A DNA stretch of 14,321 nucleotides, from assembly GCA_016935885.1 (NCBI GenBank), contig JAFGQA010000302.1, positions 1 through 14,321 on the forward strand, written 5' to 3'. A model generated the notes under the pieces. The model was given only the letters and a program-made list of their open reading frames with translations. It did not search any database and was not told where the DNA came from. Shown piece after piece: positions 1 to 6,297 of the stretch. The DNA is from Phycisphaerae bacterium (lineage in GTDB: Bacteria > Planctomycetota > Phycisphaerae > UBA1845 > UTPLA1). Each line of letters opens with the position of its first letter. Within the stretch, counting starts at the first letter, position 1. Position numbers and translations under genes: made by a program.

Positions 1-130
1 CAGACCCACTCGCTCGCGCTCGGGGCTCGGATCGAGTGCTTATCGCGGGCGAAACCAGGCGCCACGCCGCTCATTCGCGAGCCGCCGCAACTGTCATGGA
101 CGCGTCGCGGGCCGTGTCTGCCTTGTGGCC

Positions 131-159
131 TTGTGTTTGCGATGACCGGCCGCTACCAT
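131..159 (+). promoter_or_regulatory. Possible sigma-70-like promoter of the transporter operon
   Basis: TTGTGT at 131-136 and TACCAT at 154-159 are separated by 17 bases and lie about 65 bases before the chosen GTG start. The match to consensus is only moderate. The rest of 1-223 shows no convincing gene: the frame-1 reading that is open here runs on inside the transporter in the wrong frame and resembles nothing. Confidence 0.27.
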
Positions 160-223
160 TTCGCGGACTTCACTCGAAAGCCAGGCGTACGTGCCGTTAA
201 CGTGCCGTCAAGAGGAGTGGTCC

Positions 224-1813
224 GTGGCGCGCGAGCATTGGGGTTCACGAATCGGCGTCATCCTGGCCGTCGCCGGCTCGGCCGTCGGGCTGGGCAATTT
301 CCTGCGATTTCCGGGACAGGCGGCGCAGAACGGCGGCGGCGCTTTCATGCTGCCGTATTTCATCTCGTTGCTCATCCTCGGCATCCCGCTGTGTTGGGCC
401 GAATGGACGATGGGGCGTTTCGGCGGCACGCGTGGGTTCAACTCCGCGCCGGGCATCTACAGCGTGATCTGGCGCAACCGAGTCTCGAAGTACTTCGGCG
501 GATTGGGGCTGCTCATTCCGCTGGTGATCTACATGTACTACGTGGTCATCGAGGCGTGGTGCCTTGGGTATGCCTACCACTACCTGACCGGCGATCTCAT
601 GCTGGGCAAGGATGCCGAAGCCTACACAGGTTTCTTCGATCGGTTCGTTGGCATTGCCGAGGACGGCGCGCTCTTCCAATCGGGCGGAAGCGCGCTCTTG
701 ATCTTCCTGACCATTGCCTTCTTGATGAACTTCATCCTGATCTACCGCGGGGTGAGCAAAGGGATCGAGAGCTTCTGCAAGCTGGCCATGCCGATCATGA
801 TCGCGTGCGCCCTGTGCGTGCTGGTCCGCGTCCTGACATTGGGCACGCCCGATGCGAGCAAGCCCGATCAGTCCGTCATCGGCGGCCTCGGCTTCATGTG
901 GAATCCCGACATGACCAAGCTGAGGGACCCGCAGACATGGCTGGCCGCATCGAGCCAGATATTCTTCAGCCTGTCCGTTGGATTCGGCATCATCCTCAAT
1001 TACGCGAGTTACATGCGCAAGCGGGACGACGTTGCGCTCAGCGGGCTGACGGCCAGCAGTATGAACGAGTTCTTCGAGGTCTGTCTGGGCGGACTGATTA
1101 CCCTGCCCGCGGCGTTCATCTTTCTCGGCGGGGCGATTGGGTCTTTCAGCACCTTCGGGCTCGGTTTCACCACGCTGCCGAATGTCTTTGCGGCCATGCC
1201 GGCGGGACGGTTCTTCGGGTTTCTTTGGTTCTTTATGCTCTTTCTGGCTGCGATCACCAGCAGCCTGTCGATGCTCCAGCCGGTCATCGCGTTTCTGGAG
1301 GAAGGCTTCAACCTGAAGCGGCACGCCTCCGCCACGTTCCTCGGCATTCTCGCATTGACGGGCGCCGGATTCGTCGCGTGGTTCTCCAAGGGCGTCCTCG
1401 CAATGGACACGTTTGACTTCTGGGTCGGGAACTTCCTGATCTTCGTCCTTGCGATGGTGCAGACGATCGTCTATGGTTGGGTCTTCGGCATCCGGCGAGG
1501 CCACATCGAGGTCCACCAAGGCGCGCACATCCGAGTCCCCTGGTCTGTCCAGGTCATGCTCAAGTACGTCTCGCCTCTCTACCTCGTGGTCATCTTCATC
1601 GGCTTTCTTTGGAACAACGTGCCGGCGTACGCCAGATCGCTCGCGGCCAGCCCGGTCGCCCTCGGCTCGCTGGTCTTCATCGCGTCGGTCCTGGCGTTCT
1701 TATGGTTGTTGATCTACCAGGCCGGCAAACGATGGCTGGCCCAAGGCCGCTACCTGGGCATCGACGACGACGTCCCGGCGTTTCCCGTGCTGCCGGTGGA
1801 GGACGATCAATGA
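224..1813 (+). CDS. Sodium-dependent transporter, neurotransmitter:sodium symporter (NSS/SNF) family
   Basis: Inner-membrane Na+-coupled symporter of the LeuT fold, 529 residues, a usual family length. The N-terminus REHWGSRIG followed by [13 protein letters not shown] (residues about 18-30) is the family TM1 signature, including the unwound GNFLRFP stretch that lines the substrate and Na+ sites. TM6 ([11 protein letters not shown]) and TM8 (AAITSSLS, a Na2-site motif) are also clear. About twelve hydrophobic segments are visible. I chose GTG at 224 because AGAGGAG at 211-217 sits 6 bases upstream; the upstream GTG at 191 would add 11 unconserved residues with no ribosome site. The stop overlaps the next small gene in an ATGA junction, so the two are translationally coupled. 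Bacterial members carry amino acids; the substrate (possibly methionine, alanine or another neutral amino acid) cannot be read from the sequence. Confidence 0.93.
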   Translation: MAREHWGSRIGVILAVAGSAVGLGNFLRFPGQAAQNGGGAFMLPYFISLLILGIPLCWAEWTMGRFGGTRGFNSAPGIYSVIWRNRVSKYFGGLGLLIPLVIYMYYVVIEAWCLGYAYHYLTGDLMLGKDAEAYTGFFDRFVGIAEDGALFQSGGSALLIFLTIAFLMNFILIYRGVSKGIESFCKLAMPIMIACALCVLVRVLTLGTPDASKPDQSVIGGLGFMWNPDMTKLRDPQTWLAASSQIFFSLSVGFGIILNYASYMRKRDDVALSGLTASSMNEFFEVCLGGLITLPAAFIFLGGAIGSFSTFGLGFTTLPNVFAAMPAGRFFGFLWFFMLFLAAITSSLSMLQPVIAFLEEGFNLKRHASATFLGILALTGAGFVAWFSKGVLAMDTFDFWVGNFLIFVLAMVQTIVYGWVFGIRRGHIEVHQGAHIRVPWSVQVMLKYVSPLYLVVIFIGFLWNNVPAYARSLAASPVALGSLVFIASVLAFLWLLIYQAGKRWLAQGRYLGIDDDVPAFPVLPVEDDQ

Positions 1814-1974
1814 ATCCGGCCGGCTGGACGGTCATGATCTTGTCGGTGGGTGCCGTGGTCACGCTGGTGACTTACTGCCTCTACCGTGTGCTCACGCTGC
1901 CGCCGGTTGAGATCGAGGAACATCTCAAGGCACCGCCCGATATCGACACGCACGACATGGAAGATGCGGATTAG
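1810..1974 (+). CDS. Small single-helix partner of the NSS transporter (MetS-like)
   Basis: A 54-residue protein starting at the ATG that overlaps the transporter stop (ATGA at 1810-1813). Residues about 6-28 ([20 protein letters not shown]) form one membrane helix, followed by a short basic/aromatic turn and an acidic soluble tail ([15 protein letters not shown]). This is the arrangement of MetS, the small subunit of the Corynebacterium glutamicum MetPS methionine/alanine importer, which also lies directly after its NSS transporter gene. The role as a stabilising or activating subunit is inferred from position, size and topology. Downstream, 1975-2191 holds only the convergent gap before the phzF-like gene, with a weak 6-bp hairpin at 2142-2159 (CACGGA/TCCGTG) and no U-run. 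Confidence 0.75.
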   Translation: MNPAGWTVMILSVGAVVTLVTYCLYRVLTLPPVEIEEHLKAPPDIDTHDMEDAD

Positions 1975-2191
1975 GCGTAGCGCAGGGATAACATGACCGG
2001 ACTGTGCCGCTTGGCTGGCCTGCTGGCTTGCCGTTTGGCGGATCAACCGTTCACGTTACTCCCGTGTGACTTCTCAGTATGACATCGCTGCTTCTATCTG
2101 CGACCGTTGGCAAGAGGCGCACGTGAGCGATTCGCCTGGCCCACGGATTGGCGTCCGTGAGCTTTGGCGATTCACGCAGCGCAGCACCGGG

Positions 2192-3127
2192 CTATTGCGC
2201 CGGCAACTGTTGCAGCGTCCCGCCGGCCGTCGTCACGCAACTTCCCCCGATGCGAACGTGTTTCTCGCCGTGCTCGCCACTTTGTGTGACCACGACACGG
2301 ACGAGTCCGGCACGGCCGCCTGCCTTGGCTTGGGCGCAGTGGAAGTCCGCCTTGCCGCCCGTCATCGGCACGACGCCACTGTTGACCAGGTGCAGACCAA
2401 GCGGGCCGTGGACGGAACCTGTCACCGGGTCTTCATCCACGCCGGCGGCGGGGGCGAAGAAACGCGATTGCACAACCGTCGCCCGTGACAAGACATCTGT
2501 GGTCGTCACGAGCACGCCGCGGATCCGCTGCTTGCGGCAGTATCGAGCCAGCTCGGCCATCGGCGGCTCGAGTTGCAGCAGGGCTTGGAGGTTTTGAACA
2601 GCGAGGATGACGTCGTCGTCCTGTGTCCTGATCGCGGGGATGGCCGGATCGATTGCGTCCTCAGCGAGCCCAAGGTGCTTGGCAATCGCGGGCACGACAA
2701 CCGCGCCCTGCTTCGGTTCACTGTGCGGCATGTCGAGCCAGATGGTGTACGGCTTGTCGGGATTGGGGTGTTTCTCGGTGCGGACGGTCAGGATACCAAC
2801 CATGGTCTCGATCGGCAGGACCGTCCCCGGCTCGCTGAGCGCGTGGGTGAAACGGCCGGCCTCGAACAGCGCGTGCACGCCGCCGAGCGTGGCGTGACCA
2901 CAGAAGTCCACCTCGCGGCTTGGTGTAAACCATCGAAAGCGCACCGCCGCGTCACGTGTGCTCGGCCGCAGAATGAACACCGTCTCGCTTGCGTTGAACT
3001 CCGCAGCGACGGCCTGCATCTGTTTGTCCGTCAGGCGATTCGCGTCAAGGATGACGCCGGCGACGTTGCCCGAGTAGGGCGACAAGGCGAAGGCATCCAC
3101 GAGCCTGAATTCGAGTTGTTCCGGCAT
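2192..3127 (-). CDS. PhzF family epimerase/isomerase
   Basis: Cytosolic PhzF/YddE-fold protein, 311 residues from ATG 3127, close to the family norm of about 280-300. Landmarks: N-terminal VDAF...GNVAGV (residues 10-25), SETVF with the catalytic-type glutamate at 48, the FCGHATL motif (75-81) and, in the second half, GVDEDPVTGSVHGPL (229-243), the mirror motif of the other lobe. PhzF converts trans-2,3-dihydro-3-hydroxyanthranilate in phenazine synthesis, but most homologues outside phenazine clusters have unknown substrates; no phenazine gene is nearby. An in-frame ATG at 3160 would add 11 residues; neither start has a good ribosome site, and family alignment favours 3127. It lies downstream of the methyltransferase on the same strand, the gap now enlarged by a mobile repeat. 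Confidence 0.9.
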   Translation of the reverse strand: MPEQLEFRLVDAFALSPYSGNVAGVILDANRLTDKQMQAVAAEFNASETVFILRPSTRDAAVRFRWFTPSREVDFCGHATLGGVHALFEAGRFTHALSEPGTVLPIETMVGILTVRTEKHPNPDKPYTIWLDMPHSEPKQGAVVVPAIAKHLGLAEDAIDPAIPAIRTQDDDVILAVQNLQALLQLEPPMAELARYCRKQRIRGVLVTTTDVLSRATVVQSRFFAPAAGVDEDPVTGSVHGPLGLHLVNSGVVPMTGGKADFHCAQAKAGGRAGLVRVVVTQSGEHGEKHVRIGGSCVTTAGGTLQQLPAQ

Positions 3128-3163
3128 GATGGTCCCAAATGCTATTCGTCCGCTGCGCATTCA

Positions 3164-3186
3164 TGCCCACCGCACGTCGGTGGGCA
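3164..3186. repeat. Perfect 9-bp inverted repeat just upstream of the phzF-like gene
   Basis: TGCCCACCG (3164-3172) and CGGTGGGCA (3178-3186) pair perfectly around a 5-base loop. It lies 37 bases before the chosen start of the phzF-like gene, so it would be in its 5' leader. It could be a REP-like intergenic palindrome or a regulatory stem; no function can be assigned. Confidence 0.55.
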
Positions 3187-3263
3187 AGACGATCAGTTGA
3201 AGACCATATCCTACCGCCAGACGTGGTCGGCATCACGGTCGGCCGTGGTCAGGCCAGCTTGGC

Positions 3264-3506
3264 GGGTGCATGACACTTCCGGCGTCATTCGATTCTGGGT
3301 GCCACGGGCGGCTTGCTCGCCCGTGCGGTCTCTCTGGTGGGCGCGGGGGCATTCGCACTGGCAGGCAAGCTGCCAGTGGCACCCGCCTAACAGCCCGTGG
3401 TAAAAGGGAAAACAGCGGATCGGAAACGCCGTTCCTGACCGTAAGAACCACCGGCGAGACGCCGGTGCCACAGTTTTGCCACGGGCTGCTAAACTGTCAC
3501 GCACCC
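3264..3506 (-). mobile_element. MITE-like repeat, copy 1 (interrupted by a nested element)
   Basis: Non-coding element with imperfect terminal inverted repeats: GGGTGCATGACA at 3264-3275 and TGTCACGCACCC at 3495-3506 (11 of 12 pair). It is flanked by 9-bp direct repeats, CAGCTTGGC (3255-3263) and CCGCTTGGC (3507-3515), 8 of 9 identical, which look like a target-site duplication. Inside are two hairpins: CACGGGCG/CGCCCGTG near 3304-3326, and CACTGGCAG/CTGCCAGTG at 3356-3378 with loop GCAAG. Copies in this window lie at 4652-4887 (opposite orientation) and 12235-12413. The right end is interrupted by a second element at 3391-3488. No transposase is present. The strand given is nominal, because the element codes for nothing. 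This fills most of the 361-base gap between the two minus-strand genes. Confidence 0.75.
3391..3488. mobile_element. Nested 98-bp element with 15-bp inverted ends and CTAA duplication
   Basis: Ends are CAGCCCGTGGTAAAA (3391-3405) and TTTTGCCACGGGCTG (3474-3488), 14 of 15 bases pairing as inverted repeats. The flanks are CTAA on both sides (3387-3390 and 3489-3492), a 4-bp target duplication. The other two copies of the host repeat read CACCCGCC then CTAG- or TTGG-like bases straight into ACTGTCACG at this point, so the empty site is visible. No coding capacity. Confidence 0.72.
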
Positions 3507-4514
3507 CCGCTTGGCCGTCGCGACCAGGTTGTCGCCATCGTGCCGCAACGTGTCCAGCAGCCTGGGGGCCTTCGCCAGTTCGTCGAGGAGACGCAGTGCG
3601 TCGTCCAGTGTCGCGGGCGGATGCTCACGGAGCACGGCCCACTGCGACCGGCCGCTACGACGATCGAGGAAGCGGTTGATCCGCCAGGCCAGCGGGCCCG
3701 GCATCTTCTGAACATATGCCTGCATTTCCGGACGGTTGGCCCAGGATTCGTAGCGAAAGTGCGTGTAGCTTCTCGTCTCGATGTCGCCGAAGCCGCACGA
3801 ATCCAGAAGGCCCGTCAGCGAGTCGGCGTCGAACAGATTGACATGGAACCGGTTCAGGCCGAGCCAACGCGTACGGCCCCACCGACGCCATCGGCTGTCC
3901 CAGTTGGGTGTGTCGATGCACATCGCGCCATCAGGGGCCAGGACTTTGCGAATCTCGGCCAGGAAGGCAATCGGTGCCGGAACGTGTTCAAGGACGTCTC
4001 CCAGGAAGACCAGGTCACAAGGCGGCAGCGCCTGGCGATGTTGCGCCAACAGACCGGCACGAAAGTCAAGCCCGAAGCGTACTGCTGCCCGGCTGATCGC
4101 CTCGGGCGAGACATCGATGCCGACGACCCGCCAGCCCCGCCGGTCGGCCAGTGCCGACAGATGTCCTGCTGCGCAACCCACCTCCAGCAGCCGTCGGTAC
4201 ATCGCCGTTTCCCACGGGAGGATGTGTACCGCGTATTGCTGCACTGCCCGCGCCCAGCGTGTCGATTCGTCCTCGGCGAAGACGTAATAGCCCTCGTCGT
4301 AGAGGGTCGCGAGTTGCTTGTCGGAGCAGCGGGGGTGTTGCTGTACGAGGCCGCACGCCGCACACCGAACCAGGTCGAATGGCCGCGTCGTGGGATCCGA
4401 CGGCACCTCCGGCCGAGGAATGGCCTGGTCGTGTCCGCAAGAGACGCAGCAGAACACATCCCCCTGTGTCTCGTCGCTTGGAGCGGTCATTTCTGTACTG
4501 GCAACGCCGGGCAT
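3489..4514 (-). CDS. Class I SAM-dependent methyltransferase with N-terminal zinc ribbon
   Basis: 341 residues. An N-terminal pair of CXXC knuckles (C23/C26 and C51/C54, CVSC and CAAC) forms a zinc-ribbon, followed by a linker with YDEGYY and a Rossmann methyltransferase domain: motif I EVGCAAGH (111-118), acidic motif VGIDVS (131-136), and DVLEHVPAP (173-181), typical of the Methyltransf_23 type. Such proteins often methylate sugars in surface polysaccharides or small metabolites; the substrate is unknown here. Start: ATG 4514; a second in-frame ATG at 4490 is equally possible, and neither has a clear ribosome site. GATAAT at 4525-4530 (minus strand) is a possible -10 box. The last residues, GCVTV and stop, come from the end of the mobile repeat that entered the 3' end of the gene, so the C-terminus is not the ancestral one. 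Confidence 0.88.
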   Translation of the reverse strand: MPGVASTEMTAPSDETQGDVFCCVSCGHDQAIPRPEVPSDPTTRPFDLVRCAACGLVQQHPRCSDKQLATLYDEGYYVFAEDESTRWARAVQQYAVHILPWETAMYRRLLEVGCAAGHLSALADRRGWRVVGIDVSPEAISRAAVRFGLDFRAGLLAQHRQALPPCDLVFLGDVLEHVPAPIAFLAEIRKVLAPDGAMCIDTPNWDSRWRRWGRTRWLGLNRFHVNLFDADSLTGLLDSCGFGDIETRSYTHFRYESWANRPEMQAYVQKMPGPLAWRINRFLDRRSGRSQWAVLREHPPATLDDALRLLDELAKAPRLLDTLRHDGDNLVATAKRGCVTV

Positions 4515-4572
4515 CTCAATCCAGATTATCGGCCAAAGGCCTGGCTCAGACTCGCGGAAATGTCTGGACAGA

Positions 4573-4627
4573 CCCTTTGACGGCCGCCCGGTCGCATCCT
4601 ACCGTACCGTCGAGACCATGGGTAGCT
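4573..4627 (+). repeat. Promoter-like 55-bp direct repeat, upstream copy
   Basis: Ungapped match of 44 of 55 bases to 4897-4951 (offset 324). It contains TTGACG at 4577-4582 and TACCGT at 4600-4605, 17 bases apart, both identical in the other copy while the spacer between them differs most. Its own downstream side leads into the mobile repeat rather than a gene. Confidence 0.6.
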
Positions 4628-4651
4628 CCCACGGCCCTTGCAGCCCCACCG

Positions 4652-4887
4652 GGGTCCGTGACAGTCTAGGCGGGTGTCACCCGGCTGCTTGCCTGCGTTC
4701 GGTGTGTGCCACCGGCTGCTTGCCTGCGTCCGGTGGGTGCCACTGGCAGCTTGTCTACGTCCGGTGGGTGCCACTGGCAGCTTGTCTGCCAGTGTGTGCG
4801 CCCCGTGCGCCCACCGGAGAGACCGCACGGGCGGACAAGCCGCCCGCGGCACCCAGAATCGAATGCCGCCGTGAGTGTCACGGACCC
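4652..4887 (-). mobile_element. MITE-like repeat, copy 2, with internal tandem expansion
   Basis: Perfect terminal inverted repeats GGGTCCGTGACA (4652-4663) and TGTCACGGACCC (4876-4887); one more base pair, G4651-C4888, extends them to 13. Read on the minus strand it has the same order as copies 1 and 3: CATTCGATTCTGGG, then a GGGCGGCTTGTCCGCCC hairpin, then the ACTGGCAG/CTGCCAGT hairpin, then CACCCGCCTA and the end. No 9-bp target duplication can be seen at its borders. It fills most of the 470-base gap between the divergent methyltransferase and peptidase genes, with nothing else but the two promoter-like repeats around it. Confidence 0.75.
4672..4796. repeat. Tandem repeat, about four units of 31 bp, inside repeat copy 2
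   Basis: Units begin at 4672 (32 bases), 4704 (31), 4735 (31) and 4766 (partial unit running into the hairpin). The shared core is GGTGCCACTGGCAGCTTGTC with drift toward CACCGGCTGCTTGCC in the first two units. The last two units are nearly identical over the core, the first two differ at several bases. The unit is the terminal hairpin arm of the mobile repeat plus a CGTCCGGT spacer. Confidence 0.7.
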
Positions 4888-4896
4888 CTGGGCGAG

Positions 4897-4951
4897 CCCT
4901 TTGACGCCCGGCCGATGAGATTCTACCGTACCGCCGTGACGATGGGTGGCT
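4897..4951 (+). promoter_or_regulatory. Likely promoter of the M42-like peptidase (second copy of the 55-bp repeat)
   Basis: TTGACG at 4901-4906 and TACCGT at 4924-4929 are 17 bases apart and lie about 55 bases before the peptidase start at 4985. The same two boxes with the same spacing occur in the 80 percent identical copy at 4573-4627. The -35 is 5 of 6 to consensus, the -10 only 3 of 6, so promoter status is inferred mainly from the position and the conserved spacing. Confidence 0.45.
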
Positions 4952-4984
4952 TCTGACTTCTCGACGTTTCGGAGATTGCCCGCC

Positions 4985-6169
4985 GTGTTCAAGACTCACC
5001 TCAACACCTTCAGGGAGATCGCCAACCTCCCAACGGCCCCGTTTGTGGAGGACCACGTGATCGACTATGTCCGCGGATTCGTTGCCCAACGCCCCCAGTT
5101 GCGCGTCAGGGCCGACCGGTTCGGCAACCTGCTCGTCAAGTACACTCCACGCACGAGACCAAAGGCCGGACCCACGGGTCGCCCCATCCTGTTCGCCGCC
5201 CACATGGACCACCCCGGTTTCATCGCTCGCAACATGATTGATGCCAAGCACCTGCAAGCCGAATGGCGCGGCGGCGTCCAGGCCCGCTACTTCAAGGATG
5301 AACGGATCAGGTTCTTCGCCGATGGCCGGTGGATCCACGCCACGATCGAGGAGATCATCCACCACAAATCGCCCAAGCCTACCAAGCGGCCCCGCCCCGG
5401 CGGTGTTCGGCCGTCCCGCGCCGACTCGCCCCCCAAGGCGGTCATCGCCAAGGTCGGTGAGCATGTCCCGCCGGGCAGCCCCGGTATGTGGGACATCAAA
5501 GACGCGGTGATCCGGGGGCATCGCATCCACGCGCGTGTCTGCGACGACCTCGCCGGTGTCGCGGCCATCATCTGCATGCTCGACACGATCTGCCGCAAGA
5601 AGATCAAAACGTCGTGCTATGGCTTCTTCAGCAGGGCCGAGGAGGTTGGCTTTGCCGGGGCCCTGGCGGCCGTTGAAGCCAGGACGATCCCGCAACGCGC
5701 CATCGTCGTTGCCGTCGAGTGCAGCAAGGCTCTCCCCGGTGTGGCCGAGCTCGGCAACGGGCCGGTCCTCCGCGTCGGCGACAAGATGACCATCTTCACG
5801 CCCGGCGTCACGGCCTACTGCCGGGCCGTCGCCGAGAAGCTCGCGGAGGAGGACAAGACCTTTCGCTTTCAACGCAAGCTCATGGACGGCGGCTCGTGCG
5901 AATCGACCGCCTACTGCCATTACGGCTACGAGGCCAACGGCATCTGTCTGCCGATGGTCAACTACCACAACATGGACCCCGACAATCGGAAGATTGCCCC
6001 CGAGTCTGTGGACACGCGCGACTTCGTGAACCTGGTCAAATGGTTCGTCGCGCTGGCGGAAAGCCCGACGAAGATCGAATTCGATGGCCGCCACCCCGGC
6101 TTGGACAAAAAGCTCGACACGCTACGAAGACGACACCGCCGCCGGCTACTGAAGACCGCTGCGTCTTGA
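4985..6169 (+). CDS. M42-like metallo-aminopeptidase
   Basis: 394 residues, cytosolic, of the M42/M28/M20 di-zinc aminopeptidase fold. Candidate metal ligands appear in the expected order: H73 and D75 in AAHMDHPGF, D187/D188 in CDDLAGVA, the catalytic EE pair E219/E220 in SRAEEVGFAG, an acidic residue in VAVECSK (E245), and H328 in NYHNMDPDN. The stretch about 83-180 between the first two motifs corresponds to the inserted dimerisation domain of M42 enzymes. Expected role: removal of N-terminal residues from peptides. I chose GTG 4985, with GGAG at 4971-4974 ten bases upstream; the earlier GTG at 4946 lacks a ribosome site and lies in the promoter-like repeat. The C-terminus is strongly basic (LRRRHRRRLLK). 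A single gene, divergent from the methyltransferase and convergent with mutS2. Confidence 0.85.
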   Translation: MFKTHLNTFREIANLPTAPFVEDHVIDYVRGFVAQRPQLRVRADRFGNLLVKYTPRTRPKAGPTGRPILFAAHMDHPGFIARNMIDAKHLQAEWRGGVQARYFKDERIRFFADGRWIHATIEEIIHHKSPKPTKRPRPGGVRPSRADSPPKAVIAKVGEHVPPGSPGMWDIKDAVIRGHRIHARVCDDLAGVAAIICMLDTICRKKIKTSCYGFFSRAEEVGFAGALAAVEARTIPQRAIVVAVECSKALPGVAELGNGPVLRVGDKMTIFTPGVTAYCRAVAEKLAEEDKTFRFQRKLMDGGSCESTAYCHYGYEANGICLPMVNYHNMDPDNRKIAPESVDTRDFVNLVKWFVALAESPTKIEFDGRHPGLDKKLDTLRRRHRRRLLKTAAS

Positions 6170-6188
6170 TGCGCCAGAATGAAGCGAT

Positions 6189-6263
6189 CGTCGACGAGCC
6201 GAGCCGTAAGGCGTCGACGACCCGACCCGCAAGCGGTGCGCCCAGCCGCAAGGCGTGCGGTCC
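6189..6263. repeat. Short repeats and hairpin between convergent genes
   Basis: Three related units of about 20 bases follow each other: 6202-6223 (AGCCGTAAGGCGTCG...), 6224-6243 (GACCCGCAAGCGGTGCG...) and 6244-6263 (AGCCGCAAGGCGTGCG...). The self-complementary octamer CGTCGACG occurs at 6189-6196 and 6212-6219 and could form an 8-bp stem. The place, between the peptidase stop and the mutS2 stop, suits a bidirectional transcription end, but no U-run is present on either strand. Confidence 0.4.
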
Positions 6264-6297
6264 GCAACTCCCAAATGGGACGGACATCTGTCGGGCG

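Noticed and set aside
133..1416. Long plus-strand frame of 427 codons overlapping the transporter
   Set aside because: It lies almost wholly inside the NSS transporter gene, is rich in Arg/His/Gly as expected for an off-frame reading of GC-rich DNA, and has no recognisable motif.
245..1528. Long minus-strand frame of 427 codons opposite the transporter
   Set aside because: Antisense shadow of a clear membrane protein; strongly charged, no family features.
2573..3403. Plus-strand frame of 276 codons opposite the phzF-like gene
   Set aside because: Antisense of a gene with full PhzF motifs, and its end is translated repeat DNA.
4672..4796. CRISPR array
   Set aside because: Units of 31 bases are head to tail without unique spacers and derive from the hairpin of a mobile repeat; no cas genes.
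4526..6094. Minus-strand frame of 522 codons opposite the peptidase
   Set aside because: It covers the peptidase antisense and then runs through the mobile repeat, where it just translates the tandem 31-mers; the peptidase frame has all its family motifs.
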